A stretch of 64,000 nucleotides of DNA from CAZLMW01 sp964560875 (lineage in GTDB: Bacteria; Myxococcota_A; UBA9042): positions 1 to 64,000 of the forward strand of contig CAZLMW010000025.1 of the NCBI GenBank assembly GCA_964560875.1, in the 5' to 3' direction. The notes beneath the pieces are model-generated. The model was not told the origin of the DNA. It did not search any database and saw nothing but the letters and a program-made list of their open reading frames with translations. This document shows, piece by piece, positions 25,443 through 34,531 of the stretch; position 1 is the first letter of the stretch; every line of letters begins with the position of its first letter. The position numbers and the translations under genes are program-made.

Positions 25443-28400
25443 TCACCTGGGATCGAGGTCGGGCGCATCGTAGCAGACCGCGTCGCCGTTGGAGTCGGCG
25501 CGCCGGACCGCGATCAAGATGGTGGTCGCGAGCAGCACCAGGAGCAGCCAGGCGATGGATTGGCCCGGACCGACTGGCCTGGTGCGCGCGCTGCAGCCGT
25601 TTTCTTCGTCCGAGGGCTGTTTGGTCTGCGTCTTTTCCGCGTCTTTGCGCTTGCCGTCATCGCGCACACCGGGTGGTCCACAGGTCCCATCTGACTTGGG
25701 CGCCTCGTCGTCTGCGCACATCAGCACCTCGAGCTCCGCGCCGGCGAGGTGGCCGCCGTAGTCGCTGACCAGCAGCTCTACTTTGTAGCGACCAGCCGGC
25801 AGCACCTTGCCGTCGGGTGGCCCGACGATGTTCGGAGCGTCGACCCGCATGATCCACGTGTGATTGAGCTTGTAGGTGGCCGTCGCGAGCGGCTTCTGGA
25901 AGCGATAGACCAACTTTCCGCTGGTATCTCGCATCGTGAGTCGGGCGCTCGCGAGGCGCGTCTTGTCGGACAGGTCGGCCTTGAGGACGGTCGTGAAGAC
26001 CTTGCGCGACACTGTCGCTGGCTCCGCGCGGAAGTTGGTGATGTGTGGCGCTGACAGGTCCACGACCTTGACGCCGTCGGACGCCCGTGGACCGGAGAAG
26101 GAGCGGCTGGCGCCCGCCTTCGTGTAGCCCAGCACCTCAGCTCGGTAGAGCGTGTTGGGCTGCAGGTGAAGCTTGTTGACCGTCGTCCCGGTCACGTTGC
26201 CGACGTCCTTGAGCGAGCTCACGACGGCCCCGTCCTGGTCGAGCAGCCGGATCGCGTAGCCATCGGCCTTGTCGAGCTTGGCCCAGTTGACGTGGACGGC
26301 GTCGGTCGTCTCCTGGAAGTCGAGGTCGGCCGCGTCGGTCAGGGCCGGGCCGGTTCCCGCGTTTTCGCGCACCCATGCGGGCGGCTTCAGCGCGTCCTGC
26401 CCGAGCACGGAGAGGTACCCGTCAGGGGTGCCCACAACCACCTCGAGCAGGTTGTCACCGTCGAGATCCGCGGCGATTGTGCCCGCGACAGTGCCGGAGA
26501 AAGCGAGCGACCAGACGACATCGCCGGTCAGGGCACGGGCCGCATAGAGCCGGCCTTCCGTCGTCGAGAAGAGCAACGCCGACTTGCCCGTTCCGTCCAG
26601 GTTGCGCACACCGATGAGGCCATCGTTGGTCACGCCGCCTGGCGCCTGTGTCCCCGGCGGCAGCGCTTTTCCGGCGGCGTAGCCACGGTCCCAGATGGGT
26701 TTGCCGGTCTTGCCGCTGAGCGCGCGCAGGGCGGATGTGCCGTGCTTTGTCGTCACCACGCGGGGCAGCTTGCCGTCGGTCCAGGCGACGGCCCGGCGGT
26801 GGTAATAGAGCGAGCTCTTGTCGGTCCACAGTTGCCCGAACTTGGGGCCGACGTAGGCGCCGATGCCGCCTGCGCCTGATGCGATGATGGGGTCGAGCGG
26901 CGGCTTGGTGTCGAGGTCGAAGAGCATCGGGATGCCGTACGTCACGTTGCCCTGCTGCACGTAGTTGAGCTGCTTGCCGGTCTTGAGGTCGCAGCGCCAC
27001 CGGTAAACATACGCCGACGCGACGGCGACGGGCGACGCACCGGACGTGTCGATGGCGATCGGTCGGCCGGCCATGGCGCTGGCGCACTCGGCGGATGCAG
27101 GCCACATCAGTTTGCCGGTTTTACCGTCGAGAACGCGGAAGAACGTGCCCTCGGGTGCCGGGTTGATGGGCGTTGTGAACGACGCGATCACGTCGATCGC
27201 GCCATCGCCGTTGACGTCGTGCAACGCAAACGCGTCCCCTTCGGTCCACCGCGCCCAGTTCATGCTTTCATTGGCGTGTTTGAAGGTCCAAAGGGCGGTT
27301 TTCGACGCGAGCTTGGTCCCGTCGAACGCTGTCAGCCAGGGGCGGCCGTCTGCGCCGCTGTGACGCACGAGCAGGTCGAGTTTGCCGTCGCCGTTGACGT
27401 CGGCGAGGTTGGCGCGCACCCAGCCGCGGAACCGGTCTTTGAAGCGTTGCACCGGCGCGTCGGTCGGGCCGGCCTTGGCCGCGTCCAGCATCCACACCCA
27501 CGAGCCCGCGCTCACGGCCATAGCGGTCGCGCCGCCTTTCGGGTCGCGATCCACGATCACGTACGGGTTTGTTTGTCCGCCGTAGCGCAGATCCGCGACC
27601 CCATCTTTGTCACCGTCGTTGATGCGCTGGAGTTTGCTGTCTAGCAGCTCGGTTTCGCCGTTGCCGAGCAGGATCGCGGGGAGTTTCAGGTCGCCCTTGC
27701 GCAACATGACGCGCGCCATCGGGCTCGCCGCCAGCGTTCCCGACGCTGTGACCTTCGCCTGTCCGTCCGGCGTGACGGCGAGCAGCGCAACCGCGTCGTC
27801 GAACCCATCGCCATCGGTGTCGGCTGTGCGGAGCAAGTGCCCGGCCGTGTCGAGTCCGTCGATAGTGAGCAGTTGGCTGGGACGCGGGAACACGGTCGCG
27901 GGCACGGCTTTGGGGCGGACCGCGGCGTAGCGCCCCTTGGTCAGCTCCCCCATTGCCTGGAAGCCCAGGCTTCGCGACCACAGCACAAAGGCGTGCGGCA
28001 ACGCTTCGATCGTGGCCTTCGTGCCGCGTTTCTCGGCGAGCAGCAGCACTTTCTTCGAACCGGCCATCGACCATGCGTTCGTCAGCGCGTAGCCGAGGCC
28101 AGATGTCGCGGGTAGGTCGTGGAGCATCGAGCCCGACAACGCATCGAACGCGCGCAGCCGCCACCCGGACGCGGTGCGGGTCGACGCGATGACCTCGGCT
28201 TTGCCGTCGCCGTCGAGGTCGCCGATTGCCGCGGCGGGCGCCCGAATCGCGTTTTTCTTGGGATCGCCGGCGTTGACGATCCAAAGGCGCTTGATCTCCT
28301 TGCCGACAAGCTGAAACGCCGCGACGGCGCGCTGGTTGTTCTTGAGGCCGGACGTTAGGCGGTCGGCGACGCAAATGACGACAGGGTTGGCGTTTTTCTG

Positions 28401-29198
28401 GGGGAGGCTCACCGCGTCATCACAGCGGACGATGCCGAGGTCTGCGGAATGACCCAGCGCTTTGCCGGTCAAACCGGACCATGCGAACGCCCGTCCGCCG
28501 TTCTTCTCGGTCGCCAGCGCGCTGAACACATCGGGCAGCCCGTCGCCGTCGACGTCCACAACCAGCTGCTCATGCGCAAAGACCTTGTCGCCGAGGGCGG
28601 TGGTATCCGACGTCACCGCCAGCTCCTTGGCGCCGGACTTGAACGTAAAGATGCGGGTCTTGCCGCCGAGGGATTGGCCATACGAGCCGCCGTTGGCCAC
28701 CGCGACCTCGGCCAGGCCGTCGCCGTCGAAGTCCGCAAGCGCCATGAACGCGCGGTACTTAAAAGCGCCGTCCTTGGGCGCCCACACGGTCTTTCCGGTG
28801 GTTGTCGACACCAACACGACGCCCGCTGGGGTGCGGCACAGCAGTTCATCGAGCTGATCGCCATCCACATCCCCGCGGCCCGGGCACGCGTCGATTCCAA
28901 GCGAAGCTGTGCGCCACAGAACGGTTCCGTCGGTGCCCCGCGCGGTGGCGGCGCCGGCCTCGATCGCCAACACGTCGTCATAGCCGTCAAGATCGGCATC
29001 CAGCGGACGCAATCCGGTGGCGCTGCCGCCCAAAAAGAGGCGCCATTTCAGCGCCGGGACGGTGATCTTGCCCTTGCCTTCGGTGAACGAGGAGTTGTTC
29101 GAATCGTGCCGCTGCAGCTGCCAGGTCTGCGCAAACCCGAGGTTGCCCATGCCCAGCACGGTGGCGAGGATCACAATCGCTATGGAGGACTTGAACAT
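25443..29198 (-). CDS. Large secreted FG-GAP/VCBS repeat protein with MYXO-CTERM-like tail
   Basis: 1251 residues. The signal peptide MFKSSIAIVILATVLGMGNLGFA/QT is followed by at least nine FG-GAP calcium-binding motifs (DADLDGYDD, GDVDGDQLDE, ADFDGDGLAE, VDVDGDGLPD, GDLDGDGKAE, ADTDGDGFDD, ADVNGDGKLD, HDVNGDGAID, ADLDGDNLLE), as in integrin-like beta-propellers, then PQQ-type strands, and near residue 1050 a fibronectin-III-like domain (WAKLDKADGYAIRLLDQDG). The end has NGCSARTRP, a membrane helix (SIAWLLLVLLATTILIA) and VRR, the tripartite order of MYXO-CTERM/GlyGly-CTERM-type sorting signals, so the protein is probably processed and displayed on the outside. GGGAG lies seven bases before ATG 29198. 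Four bases separate it from holA. Confidence 0.88.
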   Translation of the reverse strand: MFKSSIAIVILATVLGMGNLGFAQTWQLQRHDSNNSSFTEGKGKITVPALKWRLFLGGSATGLRPLDADLDGYDDVLAIEAGAATARGTDGTVLWRTASLGIDACPGRGDVDGDQLDELLCRTPAGVVLVSTTTGKTVWAPKDGAFKYRAFMALADFDGDGLAEVAVANGGSYGQSLGGKTRIFTFKSGAKELAVTSDTTALGDKVFAHEQLVVDVDGDGLPDVFSALATEKNGGRAFAWSGLTGKALGHSADLGIVRCDDAVSLPQKNANPVVICVADRLTSGLKNNQRAVAAFQLVGKEIKRLWIVNAGDPKKNAIRAPAAAIGDLDGDGKAEVIASTRTASGWRLRAFDALSGSMLHDLPATSGLGYALTNAWSMAGSKKVLLLAEKRGTKATIEALPHAFVLWSRSLGFQAMGELTKGRYAAVRPKAVPATVFPRPSQLLTIDGLDTAGHLLRTADTDGDGFDDAVALLAVTPDGQAKVTASGTLAASPMARVMLRKGDLKLPAILLGNGETELLDSKLQRINDGDKDGVADLRYGGQTNPYVIVDRDPKGGATAMAVSAGSWVWMLDAAKAGPTDAPVQRFKDRFRGWVRANLADVNGDGKLDLLVRHSGADGRPWLTAFDGTKLASKTALWTFKHANESMNWARWTEGDAFALHDVNGDGAIDVIASFTTPINPAPEGTFFRVLDGKTGKLMWPASAECASAMAGRPIAIDTSGASPVAVASAYVYRWRCDLKTGKQLNYVQQGNVTYGIPMLFDLDTKPPLDPIIASGAGGIGAYVGPKFGQLWTDKSSLYYHRRAVAWTDGKLPRVVTTKHGTSALRALSGKTGKPIWDRGYAAGKALPPGTQAPGGVTNDGLIGVRNLDGTGKSALLFSTTEGRLYAARALTGDVVWSLAFSGTVAGTIAADLDGDNLLEVVVGTPDGYLSVLGQDALKPPAWVRENAGTGPALTDAADLDFQETTDAVHVNWAKLDKADGYAIRLLDQDGAVVSSLKDVGNVTGTTVNKLHLQPNTLYRAEVLGYTKAGASRSFSGPRASDGVKVVDLSAPHITNFRAEPATVSRKVFTTVLKADLSDKTRLASARLTMRDTSGKLVYRFQKPLATATYKLNHTWIMRVDAPNIVGPPDGKVLPAGRYKVELLVSDYGGHLAGAELEVLMCADDEAPKSDGTCGPPGVRDDGKRKDAEKTQTKQPSDEENGCSARTRPVGPGQSIAWLLLVLLATTILIAVRRADSNGDAVCYDAPDLDPR

Positions 29199-29389
29199 GT
29201 GTCGACTCCCGCCGGCGCCGCAGCGTCCGGTCGTTCCCGCCTCTAAAGCCGTTGTCGGGCTCAAACTGAAGGTTGCAAGAAGGAGTATGTACATAACCCG
29301 TCCGGGATCGGCTACGGCTCCCACGCGGGCGATCGAGATCTGCTACCATCGTGGCTGTGACGCCGATTGGAATCCCCTGCCGGATCGCG
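29199..29389. other. Divergent upstream region between the FG-GAP and MopE-like genes
   Basis: 191 bp serving both large surface-protein genes. It contains a perfect 10-bp palindrome TATGTACATA at 29286-29295 and a TACCAT hexamer at 29344-29349, seven bases before the in-frame GTG 29357. No good -35/-10 pair was found. Confidence 0.45.
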
Positions 29390-32300
29390 ATGATGAACCG
29401 TCCAAGCGCCCGCCCTGAGCTCGCGGGCTCATGGCTTCGTACGATCGTTCCGATCGCTGTTGCTGCAGCGCTCGCGGTCGCGTGTTCGGACGAACCGGGC
29501 GAGGAGTCGACTCCCGCCAACGACACGCTGGTCTTCAACGTCCCGGATGCGGGGCCGAATTTCACCGGCGACGATGTGGTCGAAGCCGATGTCGCCGACT
29601 CCAACCAACAGGTCGATGACGCCGACGCGGCCGCCGACACTGGCCCGATCAAGTGCGACGACCCGGGCGGGTGGGGATGTCCGTGCAAGGGCAATGCCGA
29701 CTGCAACAGCGGCTACTGCGTCGAAACGGCCGAAGGCAAACAGTGCAGCAAGCTGTGCGTCGAAGACTGCCCGGGCGACTGGCAATGCGTCGGAGTCAAG
29801 GGTTCCACCGGCGATCTGACGTTCATCTGCGCGGCGCCGTACGTGACCCTGTGCCGGCCCTGCGCCAAGGACGGTGATTGCGAGCAGTTGGGCGCGGAAA
29901 TCGGCGTTCACCGCTGCATTCCCATCGACGGTCCCGACGGCAGCCTGGTCGGCTCGTTCTGCGGCTACGGATGCGCGAACGGAGGCAACTGCCCGACCGG
30001 GTTCTCGTGCACGAAGCTGTCGATCGGCGGCAGCACGATTGAACAATGCAGGCCCGACAACGGCACGTGCAGCTGCAGCAAGCAGGCGACGGCGGGCGGA
30101 TTTGCGACCAAGTGCACGACGAAGAACGCGTTTGGAACCTGCGGCGGTCAGCGAACCTGCACCGACAAGGGACTCTCGGCTTGCGACGCGCCCGTCCCGG
30201 CGACCGAGGTGTGCGATGGCAAGGACAACGACTGCGACGGCGAGACCGATGAGGGCTACATCCACAACGACTTCGGCGTGACCAAACCCATCGGAAAACC
30301 ATGCGGAGCGGGCGCGTGTGCCGGCGGCGAGGTCGTTTGCGCCAAGGACGGGAAGGCGGCGATTTGCAGTACCGGCGGCGGCAACGTCGAGCTCTGCGAT
30401 GGGGCGGACAACGACTGTGACGGCGCCACGGACGAGGCCAACGAGCTCGATCCGAAAGCGGCCAAGTGTTTCGACAAAGGCGTCTGCGCCGCTGGCGGGG
30501 CCAAGGCCACGTGCATCAAGGGGTCGTGGTCGTGCGACTACGCCGGGGTCAAGCTGTACGAAGCCACGACCGAAGTGTCGTGCGACGGCAAGGACAACGA
30601 CTGCGATGGGAGCACGGACGAAGACTTCACCGTCGGCGCTGGCGGCAAGAAGCTGCCGGTCGGAGCGGCGTGTGGCGGCATCGGCATCTGCAAGAAAGGC
30701 ATCGTCGAGTGCAAAGACGGTGTCGCGGGCGTGGCGGTCTGTTCAACCGGGGCGGGCGGCAGCAATGACGGCAGCAAGGGCGAGCGGTGCAACGATCTCG
30801 ATGACGATTGCGACGGTGAGGTCGACGAGGGGTGCGACGACGACGGCGACGGCTTCTGCGACGTGCTCATGAAGATGGAAGGCGCGCCCAAGATCTGCGG
30901 CCAGGGCGGCGGCGACTGCGACGACAACAACAAGTTCGTCAATCCCGGCGCGACCGAGCTTTGCGACAACATCGACAACGACTGCAAGGCCGGCATCGAC
31001 GATGGCTGCGACGTCGACGGGGACGGCCACTGCTCCGACAAGATGACGATTGTGGGCAACCCATCGGTCTGCAAGAAGCTTGGCTTTGACTGCAACGACA
31101 AGGACAAGGCGATTCATCCTGGCGCCAAAGAGGTCTGCGACGGGATCGACAACGACTGCAACGGCCAGGTGGACGCCGCGGATCTCAAGCTCAAGGACGT
31201 CGCGCCCAAGTGCGGCAATCAAAAGGGCGTCTGTGCCGGGTCGCTGCGACCTGCGAGCAAGTGCAACAACGGCAAGTGGCTCGCTTGCGATACGGCGGCG
31301 TATTTCGCCCATCACGGTGCGTACGAAAACGCGCAATCTGAAAAGAGCTGTGACGGCGCCGACAACAACTGCGACGGCAAGATCGACGAGGGCTGTGACG
31401 ACGACGGCGACGGCCATTGCGACGCGGCCAAGGACACCAAGGGCGACCCGAAAATCTGCCCAAAAGGCGGCGGAGACTGTAACGACAAGGATGCTAAGGT
31501 CCATCCGGACGCCGTCGAGCTGTGCAACGGCAAAGACGACGACTGCAACAAGCTCGTGGACGCGAGCGACCCGAAGCTCGCCGCCAAACGGCCTCCATGC
31601 GAGAACCAAAAGGGTGTGTGCAAGGGCGCGCTCAAGCCCGTGTCGCTGTGCAAGAAGGGCAAGTGGAAGGCGTGCACCGATACCGAATACAGCAAGCATT
31701 CGCCGTTTCACGAGCTCGGCCTGAGCGACCAGACCTGCGACGACATCGATAACAACTGCAACGGCAAGATCGACGAGGGCTGCGACGTCGATGGCGATGG
31801 CTCGTGCGGCAAGCTCAAGAAGGTGAAGGGGACGCCGAAGGTCTGTCCCAAGGGCGGCGGCGACTGCAACGACAACAACAAGGCGGTCAATCCGCACGCG
31901 CCCGAGGTGTGCGACAAGGCTTTCGTCGACGAAAACTGCAACGGAAAGGTGGGTGAGGCCGGCGCCAAGGGGTGCACCAGCTACTACTACGACGGCGACT
32001 CCGATGGCTACGGGTCCAAGGGCTCAACGCCGATCTGCCTGTGCCAACCCGACGCCGTGAAGAAGCTGACCGCGCTCAAGTCCGACGACTGCAACGACGG
32101 CAACTTCAACGTCAATCCCGGCGCCAAAGAGACGTGCGCGACGGCCGGTGACGACAACTGCAACAACAAGGCGCAGGAGCTCGGCGCCGCGGGCTGCAAG
32201 ATCTATTGGTACGACCCTGACTTCGACGGTTTTGGCAGCGTCACCCACCCGCCGCGATGCCAGTGCTACCCCGACGCACAGACCAAGTACACGGCGACCA

Positions 32301-33535
32301 AACCCGGCGACTGCGACGACGGCAAGGGCAACATCGGGCCCAACAAGACCGAGACATGCGCGACGCCGTTCGACGACAACTGCGACGGGAGCGACAACGA
32401 CATCAACGCGATCGGGTGCACGAAATTCTACGTCGACGCCGACAAAGACGGCTATGGCAAGAAGGGCAGCAACGCCGTCTGCATGTGCAAACCCATCGTG
32501 GCGAGCAACTTCACCGCGAAGAACAACAAGGACTGCAACGACGGCAACAAGAACGTGAAGCCGGGGGTCAAAGATACGTGCAAGACACCGGGCGTGGACG
32601 ACAACTGCGACGGCAAGACAGACCCGGAGAACTCGACCGGCTGCAAGAAATTGTACTACGACGGCGACGGCGACGGGTGGGGTGTCGGCGCGGCTCGGTG
32701 TTTCTGCAACTCACTCCCTCAGCTCAAGTTCACAGCGACGAAGGCCGGCGATTGCGACGACAAGGTCAAGACGCGGCGCCCAGGCGCGCCCGAGCTCTGC
32801 AACGGAATCGACGACGACTGCGACAAAGTGGCCGACGAGGGGGCATCCAACTCGTGCAAGAAGGTGTCCGGGGCTGGCGTTATCTGCTCGGGCGGCAAGT
32901 GCAAGGTGAACACGTGCGGGTTCGGTTGGTTTGACGTCGACGGCAGCTACGCCAACGGCTGTGAGTGCAGGGCCGATGCGTACTACCTCGCGAAGAAGGG
33001 CAACTCCTGCAAGTCGGCTGTTGCCATCGCGACGGTCCCCGACAACGGCACCGTGCGGTACGTCGGCGGCAACATCATGCTGGGCGAATCGGGCGACTGG
33101 TATCGCGTCCACGCGCAGGACCTGACCGATTCGGGCTCGTCGCGCTGCGATCGGTTCAACTTCACCGCCAAGCTGACCAGCAACCCGGGCAGCCAATTCC
33201 GGCTCGACATGTACCGCGGCACCTGCTCAGGCAGCGGGCTGCACTGCGCTGGCCAGACAACCGCCGGCTGGACGACGCGCTTTTACGGGCTTCCCTACGG
33301 TCCCCATCACAAGACGGGCACGGTCCGCGGACTGCACCGCAAGAGCCCCAACCCGCCGCGCGCTGGTGAATGCAAGTGCACGACGTCCAACGCCAGTGGC
33401 CAGAGCGGACCTGGACTGCCGGGGCTGAATATGTGCAGCAACAACTCGGCGACGTTCTACATCCGCGTGTACCGAAAGCCGGGTGCGAAGGCGACTTGTC
33501 AGAATTACACGCTCGCCGTCAGCAACGGCAAATAG
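29390..33535 (+). CDS. Giant MopE-like cysteine/aspartate-repeat lipoprotein
   Basis: About 1381 residues. The signal segment TIVPIAVAAALAVAC ends in a lipobox. After an acidic linker and an EGF-like cysteine-rich region (GWGCPCKGNADCNSGYC), residues of about 275-1155 carry fourteen copies of the putative metal-binding motif of the MopE family (consensus C-x-G-x-D-N-D-C-D-G-x-x-D-E), separated by calcium-type DGDGDG loops and GGDCNDxxxxVNPGAxExC phrases. The last 230 residues form a beta-rich domain with paired cysteines. MopE of Methylococcus is a secreted copper-binding protein; related repeats are widespread in myxobacteria with unknown metals. ATG 29390 is used; GTG 29357, with TACCAT seven bases upstream, is a serious alternative that adds eleven residues. 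Divergent from the FG-GAP gene. Confidence 0.9.
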   Translation: MMNRPSARPELAGSWLRTIVPIAVAAALAVACSDEPGEESTPANDTLVFNVPDAGPNFTGDDVVEADVADSNQQVDDADAAADTGPIKCDDPGGWGCPCKGNADCNSGYCVETAEGKQCSKLCVEDCPGDWQCVGVKGSTGDLTFICAAPYVTLCRPCAKDGDCEQLGAEIGVHRCIPIDGPDGSLVGSFCGYGCANGGNCPTGFSCTKLSIGGSTIEQCRPDNGTCSCSKQATAGGFATKCTTKNAFGTCGGQRTCTDKGLSACDAPVPATEVCDGKDNDCDGETDEGYIHNDFGVTKPIGKPCGAGACAGGEVVCAKDGKAAICSTGGGNVELCDGADNDCDGATDEANELDPKAAKCFDKGVCAAGGAKATCIKGSWSCDYAGVKLYEATTEVSCDGKDNDCDGSTDEDFTVGAGGKKLPVGAACGGIGICKKGIVECKDGVAGVAVCSTGAGGSNDGSKGERCNDLDDDCDGEVDEGCDDDGDGFCDVLMKMEGAPKICGQGGGDCDDNNKFVNPGATELCDNIDNDCKAGIDDGCDVDGDGHCSDKMTIVGNPSVCKKLGFDCNDKDKAIHPGAKEVCDGIDNDCNGQVDAADLKLKDVAPKCGNQKGVCAGSLRPASKCNNGKWLACDTAAYFAHHGAYENAQSEKSCDGADNNCDGKIDEGCDDDGDGHCDAAKDTKGDPKICPKGGGDCNDKDAKVHPDAVELCNGKDDDCNKLVDASDPKLAAKRPPCENQKGVCKGALKPVSLCKKGKWKACTDTEYSKHSPFHELGLSDQTCDDIDNNCNGKIDEGCDVDGDGSCGKLKKVKGTPKVCPKGGGDCNDNNKAVNPHAPEVCDKAFVDENCNGKVGEAGAKGCTSYYYDGDSDGYGSKGSTPICLCQPDAVKKLTALKSDDCNDGNFNVNPGAKETCATAGDDNCNNKAQELGAAGCKIYWYDPDFDGFGSVTHPPRCQCYPDAQTKYTATKPGDCDDGKGNIGPNKTETCATPFDDNCDGSDNDINAIGCTKFYVDADKDGYGKKGSNAVCMCKPIVASNFTAKNNKDCNDGNKNVKPGVKDTCKTPGVDDNCDGKTDPENSTGCKKLYYDGDGDGWGVGAARCFCNSLPQLKFTATKAGDCDDKVKTRRPGAPELCNGIDDDCDKVADEGASNSCKKVSGAGVICSGGKCKVNTCGFGWFDVDGSYANGCECRADAYYLAKKGNSCKSAVAIATVPDNGTVRYVGGNIMLGESGDWYRVHAQDLTDSGSSRCDRFNFTAKLTSNPGSQFRLDMYRGTCSGSGLHCAGQTTAGWTTRFYGLPYGPHHKTGTVRGLHRKSPNPPRAGECKCTTSNASGQSGPGLPGLNMCSNNSATFYIRVYRKPGAKATCQNYTLAVSNGK
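30211..32850 (+). repeat. Fourteen-copy CDGxDNDCDG motif array (coding)
   Basis: Motif copies include CDGKDNDCDG, CDGADNDCDG, CNDLDDDCDG, CDNIDNDCKA, CDGIDNDCNG, CDGADNNCDG, CNGKDDDCNK, CDDIDNNCNG and CNGIDDDCDK. Spacing is irregular (about 45-75 residues). The last third shifts to CATPFDDNCDG-like variants, so the array has two subfamilies. Confidence 0.85.
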
Positions 33536-33777
33536 GGCCTTGATCATCGTTGCGTCCGTTCGGACTCCACGACGATGGTCTCGGTTGTTGTTTCGTTGAG
33601 GGGCCGACGCCAGGCCCCTGGTGCCAAAAAAGTGTCATTTTTCGGCACCTTCCCACAGCGTGCGGCGCACTTGCGCCTTGCGTACCTCGGCCTCTCATCT
33701 CGGTCCGTGGACCAAACGATGATCGCCGCCGTAAACAGCCAGCATAGCCAGCATTCGCCGGACGCTCCCCGCGCGGT
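33536..33777. other. Longest intergenic stretch, between convergent genes
   Basis: 242 bp between the MopE-like gene and uridine kinase. Apart from the hairpin at 33620-33649 nothing is recognised; short ORFs here have no coding character. Confidence 0.6.
33620..33649. terminator. Candidate bidirectional terminator hairpin
   Basis: GGTGCC at 33620-33625 pairs with GGCACC at 33644-33649; after one mismatch AAAAA pairs with TTTTT, leaving a six-base loop. A/T runs flank the stem on both sides of the loop, so it can act on either strand. It lies between two converging genes, the expected place. Confidence 0.5.
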
Positions 33778-34485
33778 TCATTCTCGGCGCGATGACGCCG
33801 CGTCCACGTCATAGTCGCCGTGTCGGTGCGGGGCCTGGAGCTGCTCGCGACCGATGAGTTTGCTGCGGATCCGCTCGACGATAACGCCGATAGCGACCGC
33901 GTTGTTGCCGCCCTCGGGGATGATGAGGTCGGCCTTGGACTTGCTCGGCTCGACGAACGCGATGTGCATCGGTCGGACGGTCTCGTAGTACTGCTGGCGG
34001 ACCTCTTCGAACGTTCGGCCTCGCATCCGCATGTCGCGACGCACGCGGCGGAGGACGCGAATATCGGGCGGGGTATCGACGAACAGGCGCACGTCCATCC
34101 GCTCGGTCAGGGCGGGGTCAGCGAAGATCAAGATACCTTCGATGAGCACGATGGGCGTTGCATCGACGGACTTGGTCGGCTCTTTGCGCAGGTGTGTGAC
34201 GAAGTCGTATTCGGGCATCTCGACGCTGCCGCCGGCGATGAGCGTGTCGAGCTGTTCGATCAAGAGCCCGTTGTCGAGGCTGTCGGGGTGGTCGTAGTTG
34301 ACGGCGCGTCGTTCGGCGTCGTTCAGATCGGGCCGATGGCGGTAGTATGCGTCGTGTTGGATGTGTGTGACATCGCCCGGTCGGAAGCTGCCCACGATGC
34401 GCTGGGCAACCGTGGTTTTGCCGCTGCCAGAACCGCCAGCGATGCCGATCACGAGGGGCTTGTCGAGGGCTGCGTGGTCGTTCAT
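33778..34485 (-). CDS. udk: Uridine kinase
   Basis: 235 residues, the usual size of bacterial Udk. The P-loop is GIAGGSGSGKTTVAQ; further family signatures are HIQHDAYYRH, NYDHPDSLDNGLLIEQL, the substrate segment MPEYDFVTHLR, VLIEGILIFADPALTERMDVR (in part) and the lid arginines DTPPDIRVLRRVRRD. It phosphorylates uridine and cytidine for pyrimidine salvage. The last 25 residues (HRHGDYDVDAASSRRE) extend beyond the family core. No Shine-Dalgarno sequence precedes ATG 34485; instead a TATACAT -10-like element lies six to seven bases upstream, suggesting a leaderless transcript. Divergent from the alpha/beta hydrolase gene, 46 bp between start codons. Confidence 0.93.
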   Translation of the reverse strand: MNDHAALDKPLVIGIAGGSGSGKTTVAQRIVGSFRPGDVTHIQHDAYYRHRPDLNDAERRAVNYDHPDSLDNGLLIEQLDTLIAGGSVEMPEYDFVTHLRKEPTKSVDATPIVLIEGILIFADPALTERMDVRLFVDTPPDIRVLRRVRRDMRMRGRTFEEVRQQYYETVRPMHIAFVEPSKSKADLIIPEGGNNAVAIGVIVERIRSKLIGREQLQAPHRHGDYDVDAASSRRE

Positions 34486-34491
34486 GGGCCG

Positions 34492-34498
34492 ATGTATA
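34492..34498 (-). promoter_or_regulatory. -10-like TATACAT six bases before ATG 34485 (leaderless geometry)
   Basis: Minus-strand TATACAT is followed by CGGCCC and the udk ATG. The 11 bases ATCGGCCCATG are identical at the gene starting at 56739. No ribosome site is present. The divergent -10 at 34520 is only 22 bp away, so the two promoters must overlap. Confidence 0.45.
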
Positions 34499-34519
34499 GC
34501 GCCGCGAGAAGTGTCCGGC

Positions 34520-34525
34520 TATACC
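34520..34525 (+). promoter_or_regulatory. -10-like TATACC six bases before GTG 34532 (leaderless geometry)
   Basis: TATACC, then CCGTGC, then the GTG start of the hydrolase gene. Back-to-back with the udk element. No -35 hexamer is recognisable. Confidence 0.4.
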
Positions 34526-34531
34526 CCGTGC

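Noticed and set aside
29286..29295. TATGTACATA palindrome as a regulator site
   Set aside because: A perfect 10-bp palindrome is short; no regulator gene or second copy supports it.
30211..32850. Possible CRISPR-like periodicity
   Set aside because: The repeats are coding, degenerate and unevenly spaced; they encode MopE-type motifs.
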